Shown one piece after another: positions 16,612-23,929 of a stretch of 64,000 nucleotides of DNA. The first letter of the stretch is position 1. Every line of letters starts with the position of its first letter. The notes below the pieces were generated by a model. It was not told where the DNA came from. It ran no database searches and saw only the letters and a program-made list of their open reading frames with translations. The translations under genes were made by a program, and so were the position numbers. Origin of the DNA: Peiella sedimenti (GTDB taxonomy: Bacteria; Pseudomonadota; Alphaproteobacteria; Caulobacterales; Caulobacteraceae); assembly GCF_030504955.1 (NCBI RefSeq), contig NZ_JAUKTR010000001.1, positions 559,501-623,500 of the forward strand. Reading direction: 5' to 3'.

Positions 16612-17250
16612 TCAGGCGTAGTTGAAGCTGACCGAGATGCGGACGGACCGGGCCCGGTTCGGCGGCACCTCATGGCGAAGCCAGCTTTCCCAGAGCACCA
16701 GATCGCCGGGCTGGGGCCGCAGATAGACGAAGGGCCGCGCCTCCTCCGGCGCCTCATCGCTGAGGGTCGGGCGCGCCATCATCATGGGCAGGCGCGGATC
16801 CTCCAGCTTCAGCGGCGAAGCGCCGTCGGGCAGGGCCACGTAGACCGTGCCGGACAGAATGCTGTGCGGATGGATGTGCCCCGAATGCCCGCCGCCGGGC
16901 TTGAGAACATTGACCCAGAGACTGTCCAGACGCGGCTTGCGCCCGAGATCCAGGTGCATGGCCTGCGCGGCGAGAGCGGCGTGGCGGTCCAGCGCGCGTT
17001 TCAGCTCGGCGAAGACGGGATCGCGAAGGGGCAGGTCGTCCAGGGACGCATAGGATGTGTAGCCGGGATAAGCGTTCTCGCGGCACCAGCGGATGCCCGC
17101 CCGATCCTCGTCGGCCAGGGACAGGCAAGCCCGCTTCAGATCGTCCCACGCGGCGAATGCGCCGTTTCGCGCGGTGAAACCGTCCTTGCCGGACAGGGAA
17201 ACGTGATACACTTGAGTTGCGAATAGCGCGCGCAGGGTCATGACCGCCAT
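16612..17250 (-). CDS. Putative 2-oxoglutarate/Fe(II) oxygenase (TIGR02466 type)
   Basis: Starts at ATG 17250 (or 17241). The core has the pattern of TIGR02466 proteins: LDSLWVNVLKPGGGHSGHIH, HPHSILSGTVYVALP, then LRPQPGDLVLWESWLRHEVP and RVRISVSFNYA-type ending. The His residues in HIHPH and RHEVPPN are likely metal ligands, with Arg near SVRIS for 2-oxoglutarate. At 213 residues it fits the family. The substrate is unknown. Confidence 0.78.
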   Translation of the reverse strand: MAVMTLRALFATQVYHVSLSGKDGFTARNGAFAAWDDLKRACLSLADEDRAGIRWCRENAYPGYTSYASLDDLPLRDPVFAELKRALDRHAALAAQAMHLDLGRKPRLDSLWVNVLKPGGGHSGHIHPHSILSGTVYVALPDGASPLKLEDPRLPMMMARPTLSDEAPEEARPFVYLRPQPGDLVLWESWLRHEVPPNRARSVRISVSFNYA

Positions 17251-17324
17251 AGAGACGGCTAGGCCCTGCCGGCGCAAGCCGCCCGCGGCGTCCTCCCACT
17301 CCGCGGAGCCTTAGGAGATGAACG

Positions 17325-17687
17325 ATGAAGCGCCCCATGATCCTGCTCGGCGGTCTCGGCGTGGCCCTGGCTCTGTCTGGCTTCACCTCGCCAGACACGC
17401 GTCCGGCCCCCGACGCCATCACCCTGTGCCTGACGTCGCTGGGAACGCAGGTGGCCGCCGTCTGCCGTAATCCCGGCGGATCGCAGAGCGGCTACGAAGG
17501 TTTCTGCGTGTGTCCCATCGAGGCGCGTCAGGTGGCGGCTCCCCCTTGCCCCGAGGGTGAGGATCCGCCGACGCCGAACCGCGAGTATGAGCGCGCTCGG
17601 ATGGAGGCGGCGCGTGACGGCTCCCTCTACGGCGACTCCTACAACGGCCAGGCCATGTGCCTGCGGCCGCGCGATCATCGCGGCTGA
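17325..17687 (+). CDS. Secreted Cys-containing hypothetical protein
   Basis: ATG 17325 follows AGGAG by seven bases. The 120-residue product has a signal peptide (MKRPMILLGGLGVALALSGF) and a mature part with five or six cysteines (ITLCLTSL, AAVCRNPGG, GFCVCPIEARQVAAPPC, MCLRPRD). Disulfide-linked folding in the periplasm is likely. No family is recognised. Confidence 0.6.
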   Translation: MKRPMILLGGLGVALALSGFTSPDTRPAPDAITLCLTSLGTQVAAVCRNPGGSQSGYEGFCVCPIEARQVAAPPCPEGEDPPTPNREYERARMEAARDGSLYGDSYNGQAMCLRPRDHRG

Positions 17688-17715
17688 GAGCGACTAGGAC
17701 ACTAGCCGAACGTCT

Positions 17716-18378
17716 ATGAAGGGGCTGAGGCTGCAAAGACTTGAGCGCGCCCAGGTGGAGCGGATCTGCCTGGGCGCGGGCGTTCTGGCGCCCGTCTTCG
17801 GCGTGGCCATGCTGCTGGCCGCCTCGGCCCTTTATCCGGGGTTCGATCACGCCACCCAGTACCTGAGCGAACTGGGCGGCCCGACGGCCGCCAATCCCCA
17901 CGTCTTCAATATCGGCCTCACGGTTCTGGGCCTGACCGGCATCGCCGCCGGCGCCGGGTTTCACCTGGCCTTGACGCGCCGTGGGCTGGGAACCCTGTCC
18001 GCCCTGTTGACAGCGGCCCTTATGGTGGTCGGCAGCATCGCGCTGATCATCGGGGCCGTCTTTCCATGGCCCGACCCGCGGCACCTCTGGATCAACATGG
18101 GCCTGGGCATCCAGATCGCGCCCCTGGCCCTGATCTGGGCCCTGCGCAGGGATGCGCCCTCCAAGCCTCTGCGGTTGTTCCTGGTCATCGCGTGGGTGGC
18201 CATGCTGGCCCTGACGGTCATCACCAAGCATCTGGTGTTCCAGGGACTGGTCAACGACGCCAATGTGGGCCTCTGGGAGCGGTCCTACGCCTTTGTCCTG
18301 GTGGCCTGGATCGGGGTGGCCGCCTGGTGGCTGCTGCGCACCCATCCCCCCGTTCGCCGAACGGGAGAAAGCTTTTGA
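17716..18378 (+). CDS. DUF998 membrane protein (first of a tandem pair)
   Basis: A 220-residue integral membrane protein with about six hydrophobic helices. The first extracytoplasmic loop carries LYPGFDHATQYLSELGGP, which is the DUF998 signature. Function unknown. The adjacent gene at 18465 is a paralogue sharing AYPGFDHWTQFASDLG but carrying a His-rich tail that this copy lacks. The ribosome site before ATG 17716 is weak. Confidence 0.8.
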   Translation: MKGLRLQRLERAQVERICLGAGVLAPVFGVAMLLAASALYPGFDHATQYLSELGGPTAANPHVFNIGLTVLGLTGIAAGAGFHLALTRRGLGTLSALLTAALMVVGSIALIIGAVFPWPDPRHLWINMGLGIQIAPLALIWALRRDAPSKPLRLFLVIAWVAMLALTVITKHLVFQGLVNDANVGLWERSYAFVLVAWIGVAAWWLLRTHPPVRRTGESF

Positions 18379-18464
18379 CGGAACCTTCACCGCAGGTTGG
18401 TTGACGGCATTAACTAAGCCTGAAAAGGTCCGTCGCCGCCAAGCTTATGGACCGGGGGAGTGTC

Positions 18465-19583
18465 ATGCGTTTCGGGGCTTTTCTTACCAAGTTTGCGATA
18501 CTTATCCCGCTGCTCTACTTTGGCGGGCTGTACATCGCCGCGTTCGCCTATCCGGGGTTCGACCACTGGACCCAGTTCGCCAGCGACCTGGGCAAGGCGG
18601 ATTCGCCCCAGGCGATGCTGTTCAATTACGGCCTGATCGGCGCTGGGGGCGCCGCCATCGTGGCCGCGCTCGGTTTCTTCGTGGCCATGGGCGCCATGAG
18701 CCGCAACGCCATGGGCTGGCTGTTCAGCCTGCTGGGCGCCGGCGGCCTGGGCGCCTGGGGCTGGTCCACCATCCTGGCGGGGCGTTATCCGTTGCCCGAC
18801 AACCGCCACGTCTACGAGCTGTTCGTCAGCCCGTGGGGCACGGTGGACCTGCACATGGCGATCCTCGCAGCGCCTCTGTTCCTGATGCTGGCGGCCATGA
18901 GCGGCAAGCGCATGGGCGGGCCGGCCTTCATCTATTTCCTCGGCTTCGTGGCCCAGGCGGCCCTGCTGGCCATCATCATGATGGATGTGGGGGGCCTGGC
19001 GACGCCGGAGACGCTGGGCGCCTGGCAGCGCGGCTATGTGGCCGCCATGACGCTGTGGCCCGCCCTGGCGGCCTTGGTGCTCGGCGGCGCCGTCACCGCC
19101 AAGATGCGCGCCGATCGTCGGCGTACGGCCATGAGCTTCGTCGATGACTCGGCCGTGGTCGCAGCGCCGGCGGCCGCCGCGGCGGCGGGCGCGGCCCATG
19201 CTCATGGCCATGATGATCACGGCCACGGCGATCATGGGCATGCCGACCACGGGCACGACGCTCATGGCCACGACGCTCATGGCCACGGCGATCACGGCCA
19301 CGGCGATCACGGTCACGCCGATCACGGCCACGCCGATCACGGGCACGACGCTCATGGTCATGGCGATCACGGTCACGATGATCACGGCCATGCAGACCAT
19401 GGCCACGGCGACCATGGCCACGGCGACCATGGCCACGGCGACCATGGCCACGGTCACGATGACCACGGGCACGGCCACGGTCATGACGATCATGGTCACG
19501 GGCATGGCGGTCATGACGATCACGGGCATGGCCACGACGACCACGGCCACGGCCACGACGACCACCACAAGCCGCACCACTGA
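18465..19583 (+). CDS. DUF998-like membrane protein with C-terminal His/Gly/Asp repeat tail
   Basis: Start chosen at ATG 18465, five bases after GGGGGAG; ATG 18447 lacks a site. Residues about 5-220 form a six- to seven-helix DUF998-like membrane domain (AYPGFDHWTQFASDLG). After a cytosolic-looking RADRRR linker and an Ala run, the last 125 or so residues are almost only His, Gly, Asp and Ala in units such as HGHGD and HGHAD, with about 50 histidines, ending HHKPHH. Such tails bind Zn, Ni, Co or Cu in metallochaperones and transporters. A metal-buffering or metal-sensing role is inferred, not shown. The tail side of the membrane is not clear. Confidence 0.85.
   Translation: MRFGAFLTKFAILIPLLYFGGLYIAAFAYPGFDHWTQFASDLGKADSPQAMLFNYGLIGAGGAAIVAALGFFVAMGAMSRNAMGWLFSLLGAGGLGAWGWSTILAGRYPLPDNRHVYELFVSPWGTVDLHMAILAAPLFLMLAAMSGKRMGGPAFIYFLGFVAQAALLAIIMMDVGGLATPETLGAWQRGYVAAMTLWPALAALVLGGAVTAKMRADRRRTAMSFVDDSAVVAAPAAAAAAGAAHAHGHDDHGHGDHGHADHGHDAHGHDAHGHGDHGHGDHGHADHGHADHGHDAHGHGDHGHDDHGHADHGHGDHGHGDHGHGDHGHGHDDHGHGHGHDDHGHGHGGHDDHGHGHDDHGHGHDDHHKPHH
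19195..19580 (+). repeat. 15-bp tandem repeats encoding the His-rich tail
   Basis: The tail is built from degenerate 15-base units (CACGGCGACCATGGC-like, one HGxDH pentad each), with some six-base (HG) insertions near the 3' end. Three adjacent copies at about 19397-19446 are identical, which indicates recent slippage. Copy number probably varies between strains. Confidence 0.8.
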
Positions 19584-19590
19584 GGCTGGG

Positions 19591-19614
19591 CGGTGGGGGG
19601 CGATCCCCCGCCAC
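19591..19614 (+). terminator. Hairpin after the DUF998/His-tail gene
   Basis: GTGGGGGG and CCCCCGCCAC pair around a CGAT loop with one bulge, eight bases past the stop. There is no T-tract. Confidence 0.4.
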
Positions 19615-19704
19615 GCCCTGGTTCAGATCCTGAGGGCGCCTGCGCAACCGCGTGGGCGCCTTCTGCATTGAGGGAGTCCGCACCCATCCTCAGGAGGCCA
19701 GGTC

Positions 19705-19893
19705 ATGGCCAAGTCCGTCGCGCCGGCCGGGACCTCGCCGCCCGTCGAGCCGGCCAGTTTCGCGCCGGCCGCGGATGGGACGCAGCGCCGTGGCGTGCGC
19801 CGCCTGCCGAACGGCGATCTCGTGCCGGCCTGGCGCTATGACGAGGCCATGGCGCGCCTCGAAGCCGAGGGTCGCGTCGACGGTGCTCGATGA
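19705..19893 (+). CDS. Small hypothetical protein
   Basis: A 62-residue ORF with a strong AGGAGG ribosome site just before ATG 19705. Product: MAKSVAPAGTSPPVEPASFA, then RRGVRRLPNGDLVPAWRYDE and a short helix. It ends ten bases before the minus-strand tRNA-Pro region. The ribosome site is the main support; no family is recognised. Confidence 0.5.
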   Translation: MAKSVAPAGTSPPVEPASFAPAADGTQRRGVRRLPNGDLVPAWRYDEAMARLEAEGRVDGAR

Positions 19894-19902
19894 TGGGGAA
19901 AA

Positions 19903-19979
19903 TGGTCGGAGTGGCAGGATTCGAACCTGCGACCCCCGCGTCCCGAACGCGGTGCTCTACCAGACTGAGCCACACTCCG
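19903..19979 (-). tRNA. tRNA-Pro (anticodon CGG)
   Basis: Read on the minus strand, CGGAGTG and CACTCCG form the acceptor stem, CCGCG/CGCGG the anticodon stem with loop TTCGGGA, and GGTTCGAATCC the T-arm. The discriminator A and an encoded CCA end the 77-base gene. It reads CCG codons. Confidence 0.95.
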
Positions 19980-20049
19980 ACTTGGAAGGCGCGCTTATAG
20001 CTATCCGCCCCGCCCCCGGCAAGCGGCGGATCAATGGGAATTCGCCCTG

Positions 20050-20078
20050 TTGCAACGCCCGTTTGCCTGCGCTAGGAA
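20050..20078 (+). promoter_or_regulatory. Candidate promoter for tRNA-Gln
   Basis: TTGCAA (20050-20055) and TAGGAA (20073-20078) are 17 bases apart, about 45 bases before the tRNA. The -10 match is poor, so this is tentative. Confidence 0.3.
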
Positions 20079-20123
20079 CCCGCCTCCGCAGGGGTCCTCG
20101 AGCCTCTGTGCGCACCGCTCCGC

Positions 20124-20197
20124 TGGGGAATGGTGTAATGGTAACACAGCGGTTTTTGGTACCGTCATTCTAGGTTCGAGTCCTAGTTCCCCAGCCA
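20124..20197 (+). tRNA. tRNA-Gln (anticodon TTG)
   Basis: TGGGGAA pairs with TTCCCCA for the acceptor stem, the anticodon loop is TTTTGGT between GCGGT and ACCGT, and the T-arm is TAGGTTCGAGTCCTA. GCCA closes the 74-base gene, so CCA is encoded. It reads CAA codons. Confidence 0.95.
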
Positions 20198-20280
20198 AGC
20201 GATCTCCTCCCAGATATCGGGGCATTGATCCCTCCGGTCAGGCGGCTTAGCTGCTGGCCAGCAACAGGGAAGGATCGGCC

Positions 20281-20958
20281 ATGACCCGTCGCATCATCAT
20301 CACCGGAGGCCTCGGCGTGCTGGGGCGCGCGACGGCGGAGGCGGCGGCGGCCAGGGGGTGGCGATCAGCCTTGATTGACTATTCAATCAAGTCGGACGAC
20401 CCGCCCCCGGGCCAGCTGATCGGCGGCATCGACCTGACGGACGAGGCGCAGGCCCAGCGGGCCGTCGGTGAGGCCGCCGAGACGCTCGGCGGGGTCGACG
20501 CCCTGATCAACATCGCGGGCGGCTTCGTGTGGGAGACGGTCGCCGACGGATCAGCCGACACCTGGCGGCGCATGTTCGAGATGAATGTCATGAGCGCGGT
20601 CAACGCCTGCCGCGCCGCCCTGCCGGCGCTCAAGTCGGCGGGCGAGGGGCGTATCGTCAACGTGGGAGCGGCCGGAGCCGTAAAGGCCGCCATGGGCATG
20701 GGCGCCTACGCCGCCTCGAAGGCGGGCGTCATGCGCCTGACCGAAGCCCTGGCCGAGGAGCTGAAGTCGGACGGGGTGACCGTGAACGCCGTTCTGCCCT
20801 CCATCATCGACACCGCCCGCAACCGCGCCGACATGCCGGACGCCGATCCGGCCAAGTGGGTGGCGCCCGCCGACCTGGCCGCCGTGATCCTGTTCCTGGC
20901 GTCCGAGGAGGCGAGGGCCGTCACCGGCGCGCTGGTTCCCGTCACCGGCCGGGTCTGA
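20281..20958 (+). CDS. SDR family oxidoreductase
   Basis: The 225-residue protein has the short-chain dehydrogenase fold: dinucleotide motif TGGLGVLG at residue 8, NIAGG structural motif, active-site YAASKAG. A Ser-to-Gly/Ala change is seen at the usual catalytic Ser strand (IVNVGAAGAVKA), so activity may be altered. ATG follows AAGGA. Four bases separate it from the CoA-transferase gene, suggesting an operon. Substrate unknown. Confidence 0.85.
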   Translation: MTRRIIITGGLGVLGRATAEAAAARGWRSALIDYSIKSDDPPPGQLIGGIDLTDEAQAQRAVGEAAETLGGVDALINIAGGFVWETVADGSADTWRRMFEMNVMSAVNACRAALPALKSAGEGRIVNVGAAGAVKAAMGMGAYAASKAGVMRLTEALAEELKSDGVTVNAVLPSIIDTARNRADMPDADPAKWVAPADLAAVILFLASEEARAVTGALVPVTGRV

Positions 20959-20962
20959 GCCC

Positions 20963-22039
20963 ATGGCGGGGCCGCTCCAGGGCCTGAAGGTGATCGAGAT
21001 GGCGGGGCTGGGCCCCGTCACCTTCGCGGCGATGCTGCTGGCTGACATGGGCGCCGAGGTGTTGCGGATCGAGCGACCCGGTGAGCCGTCCCCCAGCCCG
21101 CGAGATCCCACGCACCGGGGGCGGGCCGGGCGGCTGACCCTGGACCTGAAGCAGCCCGAGGCTGTGGCGCGCTTCAAGGCCCTGGCGGCGCGCGCCGACA
21201 TCCTGATGGAAGGCTTTCGGCCGGGCGTGATGGAGCGGCTGGGCCTGGGACCGGCGGACCTGTCGGAGCGGCTGATCTACGGGCGCATGACCGGCTGGGG
21301 ACAGTCGGGCCCCCTCGCCCAGGCCGCGGGCCACGACATCAACTACATCGCCCTGTCCGGCGTGCTGGCGGCCATGGGCGAGCCTGGCGCGCCGCCGCGT
21401 CCGCCATTGAACCTGGTGGGCGATTACGGCGGCGGGTCGCTTTACCTGATCCTCGGCGTGCTGGCGGCGCTGTACGAACGTCAGCGGTCAGGCAAGGGGC
21501 AGGTCATCGACGCCGCGGTGGTGGACGGGTCGGCGTCCCTCATGGCGCTGTTCTGCTGGATGCAGGCCGACGGGGTAGGGCGGGCCGAGGCGGGCAAGAA
21601 CCTGCTGGACGGATCGGCGCCCTTCTATGGGACCTACGCCTGTGCCGACGGTCTCCACGTTTCGGTGGGGCCGCTGGAGCCCAAGTTCTGGGCGGTGCTG
21701 GCGGAGGCGCTCGAGCTGCCCGCCCATGCGCCCTCGCCGGGCGATGCGAGCCGCTGGCCCGAACTGCGCCGGTTGATGGAAGCGGCCTTCGCCCGGCGCC
21801 CGCGCGCGGAGTGGGTGCAGCGTCTGGAAGGGACCGACGCGTGCTTCGCTCCTGTGCTGACGCTGGAGGCGGCGGCGGCGCATCCGCATCTGGCGGGGCG
21901 GGAGACGTTCAATCGGAACGGCGGCGTGCTTCAGCCCTCGGCCGCGCCGCGCCTGTCGCGGACGCCAGGCGCCGCCGGGCCGCTGCCTGGCGCGGAGGTA
22001 GACGGCATGGTGATCGAGCGGCGCTGGCTGGGCGCCTAG
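20963..22039 (+). CDS. CaiB/BaiF family CoA-transferase, alpha-methylacyl-CoA racemase-like
   Basis: The 358-residue protein has the family start GLKVIEMAGLGPVTFAAMLL, then ADMGAEVLRIERPG. Racemase-type residues are present: His in AAGHDINYIALSG and Asp in NLVGDYGGGSLYL. The GRMTGWGQSGPLA segment is also typical. It would interconvert 2-methylacyl-CoA epimers during branched-chain fatty acid breakdown. It is cotranscribed with the SDR gene. Confidence 0.87.
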   Translation: MAGPLQGLKVIEMAGLGPVTFAAMLLADMGAEVLRIERPGEPSPSPRDPTHRGRAGRLTLDLKQPEAVARFKALAARADILMEGFRPGVMERLGLGPADLSERLIYGRMTGWGQSGPLAQAAGHDINYIALSGVLAAMGEPGAPPRPPLNLVGDYGGGSLYLILGVLAALYERQRSGKGQVIDAAVVDGSASLMALFCWMQADGVGRAEAGKNLLDGSAPFYGTYACADGLHVSVGPLEPKFWAVLAEALELPAHAPSPGDASRWPELRRLMEAAFARRPRAEWVQRLEGTDACFAPVLTLEAAAAHPHLAGRETFNRNGGVLQPSAAPRLSRTPGAAGPLPGAEVDGMVIERRWLGA

Positions 22040-22047
22040 GGCCTGAT

Positions 22048-22656
22048 CTAGTGCGCCTTGCCGGTCGATGCCTGGCCCAGGGCGACCGTGACCGTCGCGC
22101 CCGCGCCGCGTCGGCTGTCGATCTGAAGGACGCCCCCCAGATGCTCGACGATGCCGCGGGCGAGGTTCAGGCCCTCCTTGGAGGCCGCGGGGTCGCCGAA
22201 GCCGGCGCCGTCGTCCGCCACGAAGAGGCTGAGGTTCTCGCCTTCACCGCGCAGGGTGATGCGCACCTCGCCCCCGTTTCGGCCCTTGAAGGCGTGCTCG
22301 ACCGCGTTGGAGACCAGTTCGTGCAGCACCAGGGCCAGCGCGGCCGCGTGCGCCTCGCCGACCTGGGCGCCGCGCGTATCCAGCACGAAGCCGACGCCAC
22401 GGCCCTCGCAGGCCCGCCGCCAGAAGCCCACCGCCTCGGCCAGATAGTCGTCGAAGGGCAGGGGATCGTCCTTGCCCAGCCGGCGGTTGAGCAGCACCAG
22501 GGCGGCGACCACGTCCGTCAGCCAGGCCAGGTGGCGGCGGCTTTCCGGGTCGGAAACGCTGCGCAGGCGGATGGCGATGATGGCGTGGAGCAGCTCGAGC
22601 GAGCCGAGCAGCCGGTGCTGCAGCTCAGCGAGCCTGAGCTCGGTCTGGATGGCCAT
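22048..22656 (-). CDS. Cytosolic histidine kinase (HWE/HisKA_2 type) without sensor domain
   Basis: ATG 22656 gives about 202 residues starting MAIQTELRLAELQHRLLGSL; His14 in ELQHR is the likely phosphorylation site of a HisKA_2 box, although the usual following HRVKN is HRLLG here. The ATPase part has the N-box HELVSNAVEHAF, G-box DDGAGFGD and a final ATVTVALG strand. There is no sensor or membrane domain. It is divergent from the single-domain response regulator at 22820, its likely partner. Confidence 0.82.
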   Translation of the reverse strand: MAIQTELRLAELQHRLLGSLELLHAIIAIRLRSVSDPESRRHLAWLTDVVAALVLLNRRLGKDDPLPFDDYLAEAVGFWRRACEGRGVGFVLDTRGAQVGEAHAAALALVLHELVSNAVEHAFKGRNGGEVRITLRGEGENLSLFVADDGAGFGDPAASKEGLNLARGIVEHLGGVLQIDSRRGAGATVTVALGQASTGKAH

Positions 22657-22819
22657 GGTACGCCCCGCCCCCGGGAAACTGTGATTTCTCGCAAGAATCC
22701 CCGAACCAAACCCATCGTGCAAGCGTTAGGTGTGTCCGTTACCGGACTTAACCGTATTCTGGTATCGGGTCTGCGTGTGCTGCTCCTTCGCCAGGGGTGC
22801 AGTCAGTGAGGTTATGCGT

Positions 22820-23296
22820 ATGGCGAAGGTGGGGGAACGCGTGGAACAGGCCTGTGACCTGAAGATCCTGATCGTCGAGGATCAGGCGATCCTGGCCATG
22901 GAGCTGGAGCATGTCCTCACGGGCCACGGCTGTGAGGTCATCGGTTGCGCCATGGACCTGCCGGCCAGCCTGACCCTGGCAGAGGGTCAGCGACCCGATC
23001 TTGCGCTCGTCGATCTCAACCTTCTTGACGGCCTGACGGGGCCGACCGTGGCCCAGGCGCTGGTGCGCGACCACGGCTGTGCGGTGGTGTTCCTGACCGC
23101 CAATCCCGAGCTGATCCCCGAAGGCTTCGCGGGCGCCTTGGGCGTGCTGACCAAGCCCTTCGACGATGCGGCCATCCTGGGCGTTGTGCGCTTTGCCCGC
23201 ACCTTCATACGTGAGCGGCGGGTGGACCAGCCGCCCCGCCGCTTCCGCATGGCCCCGTGGCTGAAGACCCCGCCAGAGGATTTGCCGAGGCACTAA
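22820..23296 (+). CDS. Single-domain response regulator
   Basis: ATG 22820 follows GAGG by eight bases. The 158-residue protein is one receiver domain: acidic pair ED near residue 20-21, phosphoacceptor Asp65 in LALVDLNLLDG, Thr in VVFLTANPE and Lys in LTKPFDD. The C-terminal 30 residues are basic (RERRVDQPPRRFRM) with no output domain. It probably passes phosphate from the divergent kinase or acts by protein contact. Confidence 0.87.
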   Translation: MAKVGERVEQACDLKILIVEDQAILAMELEHVLTGHGCEVIGCAMDLPASLTLAEGQRPDLALVDLNLLDGLTGPTVAQALVRDHGCAVVFLTANPELIPEGFAGALGVLTKPFDDAAILGVVRFARTFIRERRVDQPPRRFRMAPWLKTPPEDLPRH

Positions 23297-23386
23297 GACC
23301 GAAGCGATCCATATGCGCGGAAGGTGCAGACCTTTCCGAAAGGCCTGGGCGCACGGCCCCCGCACCCTGGGCGGGGCGACGGAGGT

Positions 23387-23929
23387 TCAGAGTGTCAGTC
23401 CCTCGCTAGCCGGCGCCGCTCCGGCCGGGTTCAAATCCAGCTGCATCAGGGTGACGTCCAGCCAACGGCCGAACTTCCAGCCCACCTGCCGGTAGACGCC
23501 CGCCAGCTCGAAGCCGAGCGCGCGGTGCAGGCCGATGGAGGCGTCCGAGCTTGCGCTCTGGCTGATGGCGCCGATCAGGTGGCGAAGGCCCGCCACGCGG
23601 GCGTGGTCGATCAGGGCCTGTAGCAGCGCGCGCCCGACGCCCCGTCCCTGCGCATCGGCGGCCACGTAGATGGAGACCTCGACCGCATAGCGGTAGGCGG
23701 CCCGGGGCCGGAACGGCGACAGATAGGCATAGCCGGCGAAGGCGCCGTCCACCTCGGCCACCAGCCAGGGGAGCCCCTTGTCCTGAACGGCGCGCCAGCG
23801 GGCCAGCATGTCCTCGACCGACGGCGGCGTCTCTTCGAAGGTGGCCGTGCCCTCGAGCACTTCGCGCCCATAGAGAGCGGCGACGGCGGGGAAGTCGGCC
23901 TCATGCGCCGGGCGAAGGCGCGGGCTCAT
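23387..23929 (-). CDS. GNAT acetyltransferase, phosphinothricin/methionine-sulfone type
   Basis: ATG 23929 overlaps the oligopeptidase stop as ATGA. The 180-residue protein starts MSPRLRPAHEADFPAVAALY and carries the acetyl-CoA motif VYVAADAQGRGVGRALLQAL-like segment (IYVAADAQGRGVGRALL) and the FKPRAAYRYAVEVSIY-type pattern of the Pat/MnaT subfamily, ending HRALGFELAGVYRQVGWKFG. It likely N-acetylates a small amine or amino-acid analogue. Confidence 0.85.
   Translation of the reverse strand: MSPRLRPAHEADFPAVAALYGREVLEGTATFEETPPSVEDMLARWRAVQDKGLPWLVAEVDGAFAGYAYLSPFRPRAAYRYAVEVSIYVAADAQGRGVGRALLQALIDHARVAGLRHLIGAISQSASSDASIGLHRALGFELAGVYRQVGWKFGRWLDVTLMQLDLNPAGAAPASEGLTL

Noticed and set aside
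19195..19580. CRISPR-like array
   Set aside because: The units are 15 bases with no unique spacers and translate in frame to His-Gly-Asp repeats.
22657..22819. EcfG-type (general stress sigma) promoter between kinase and regulator
   Set aside because: A GGAAA-like box exists but the partner box and spacing do not fit; I could not support it.
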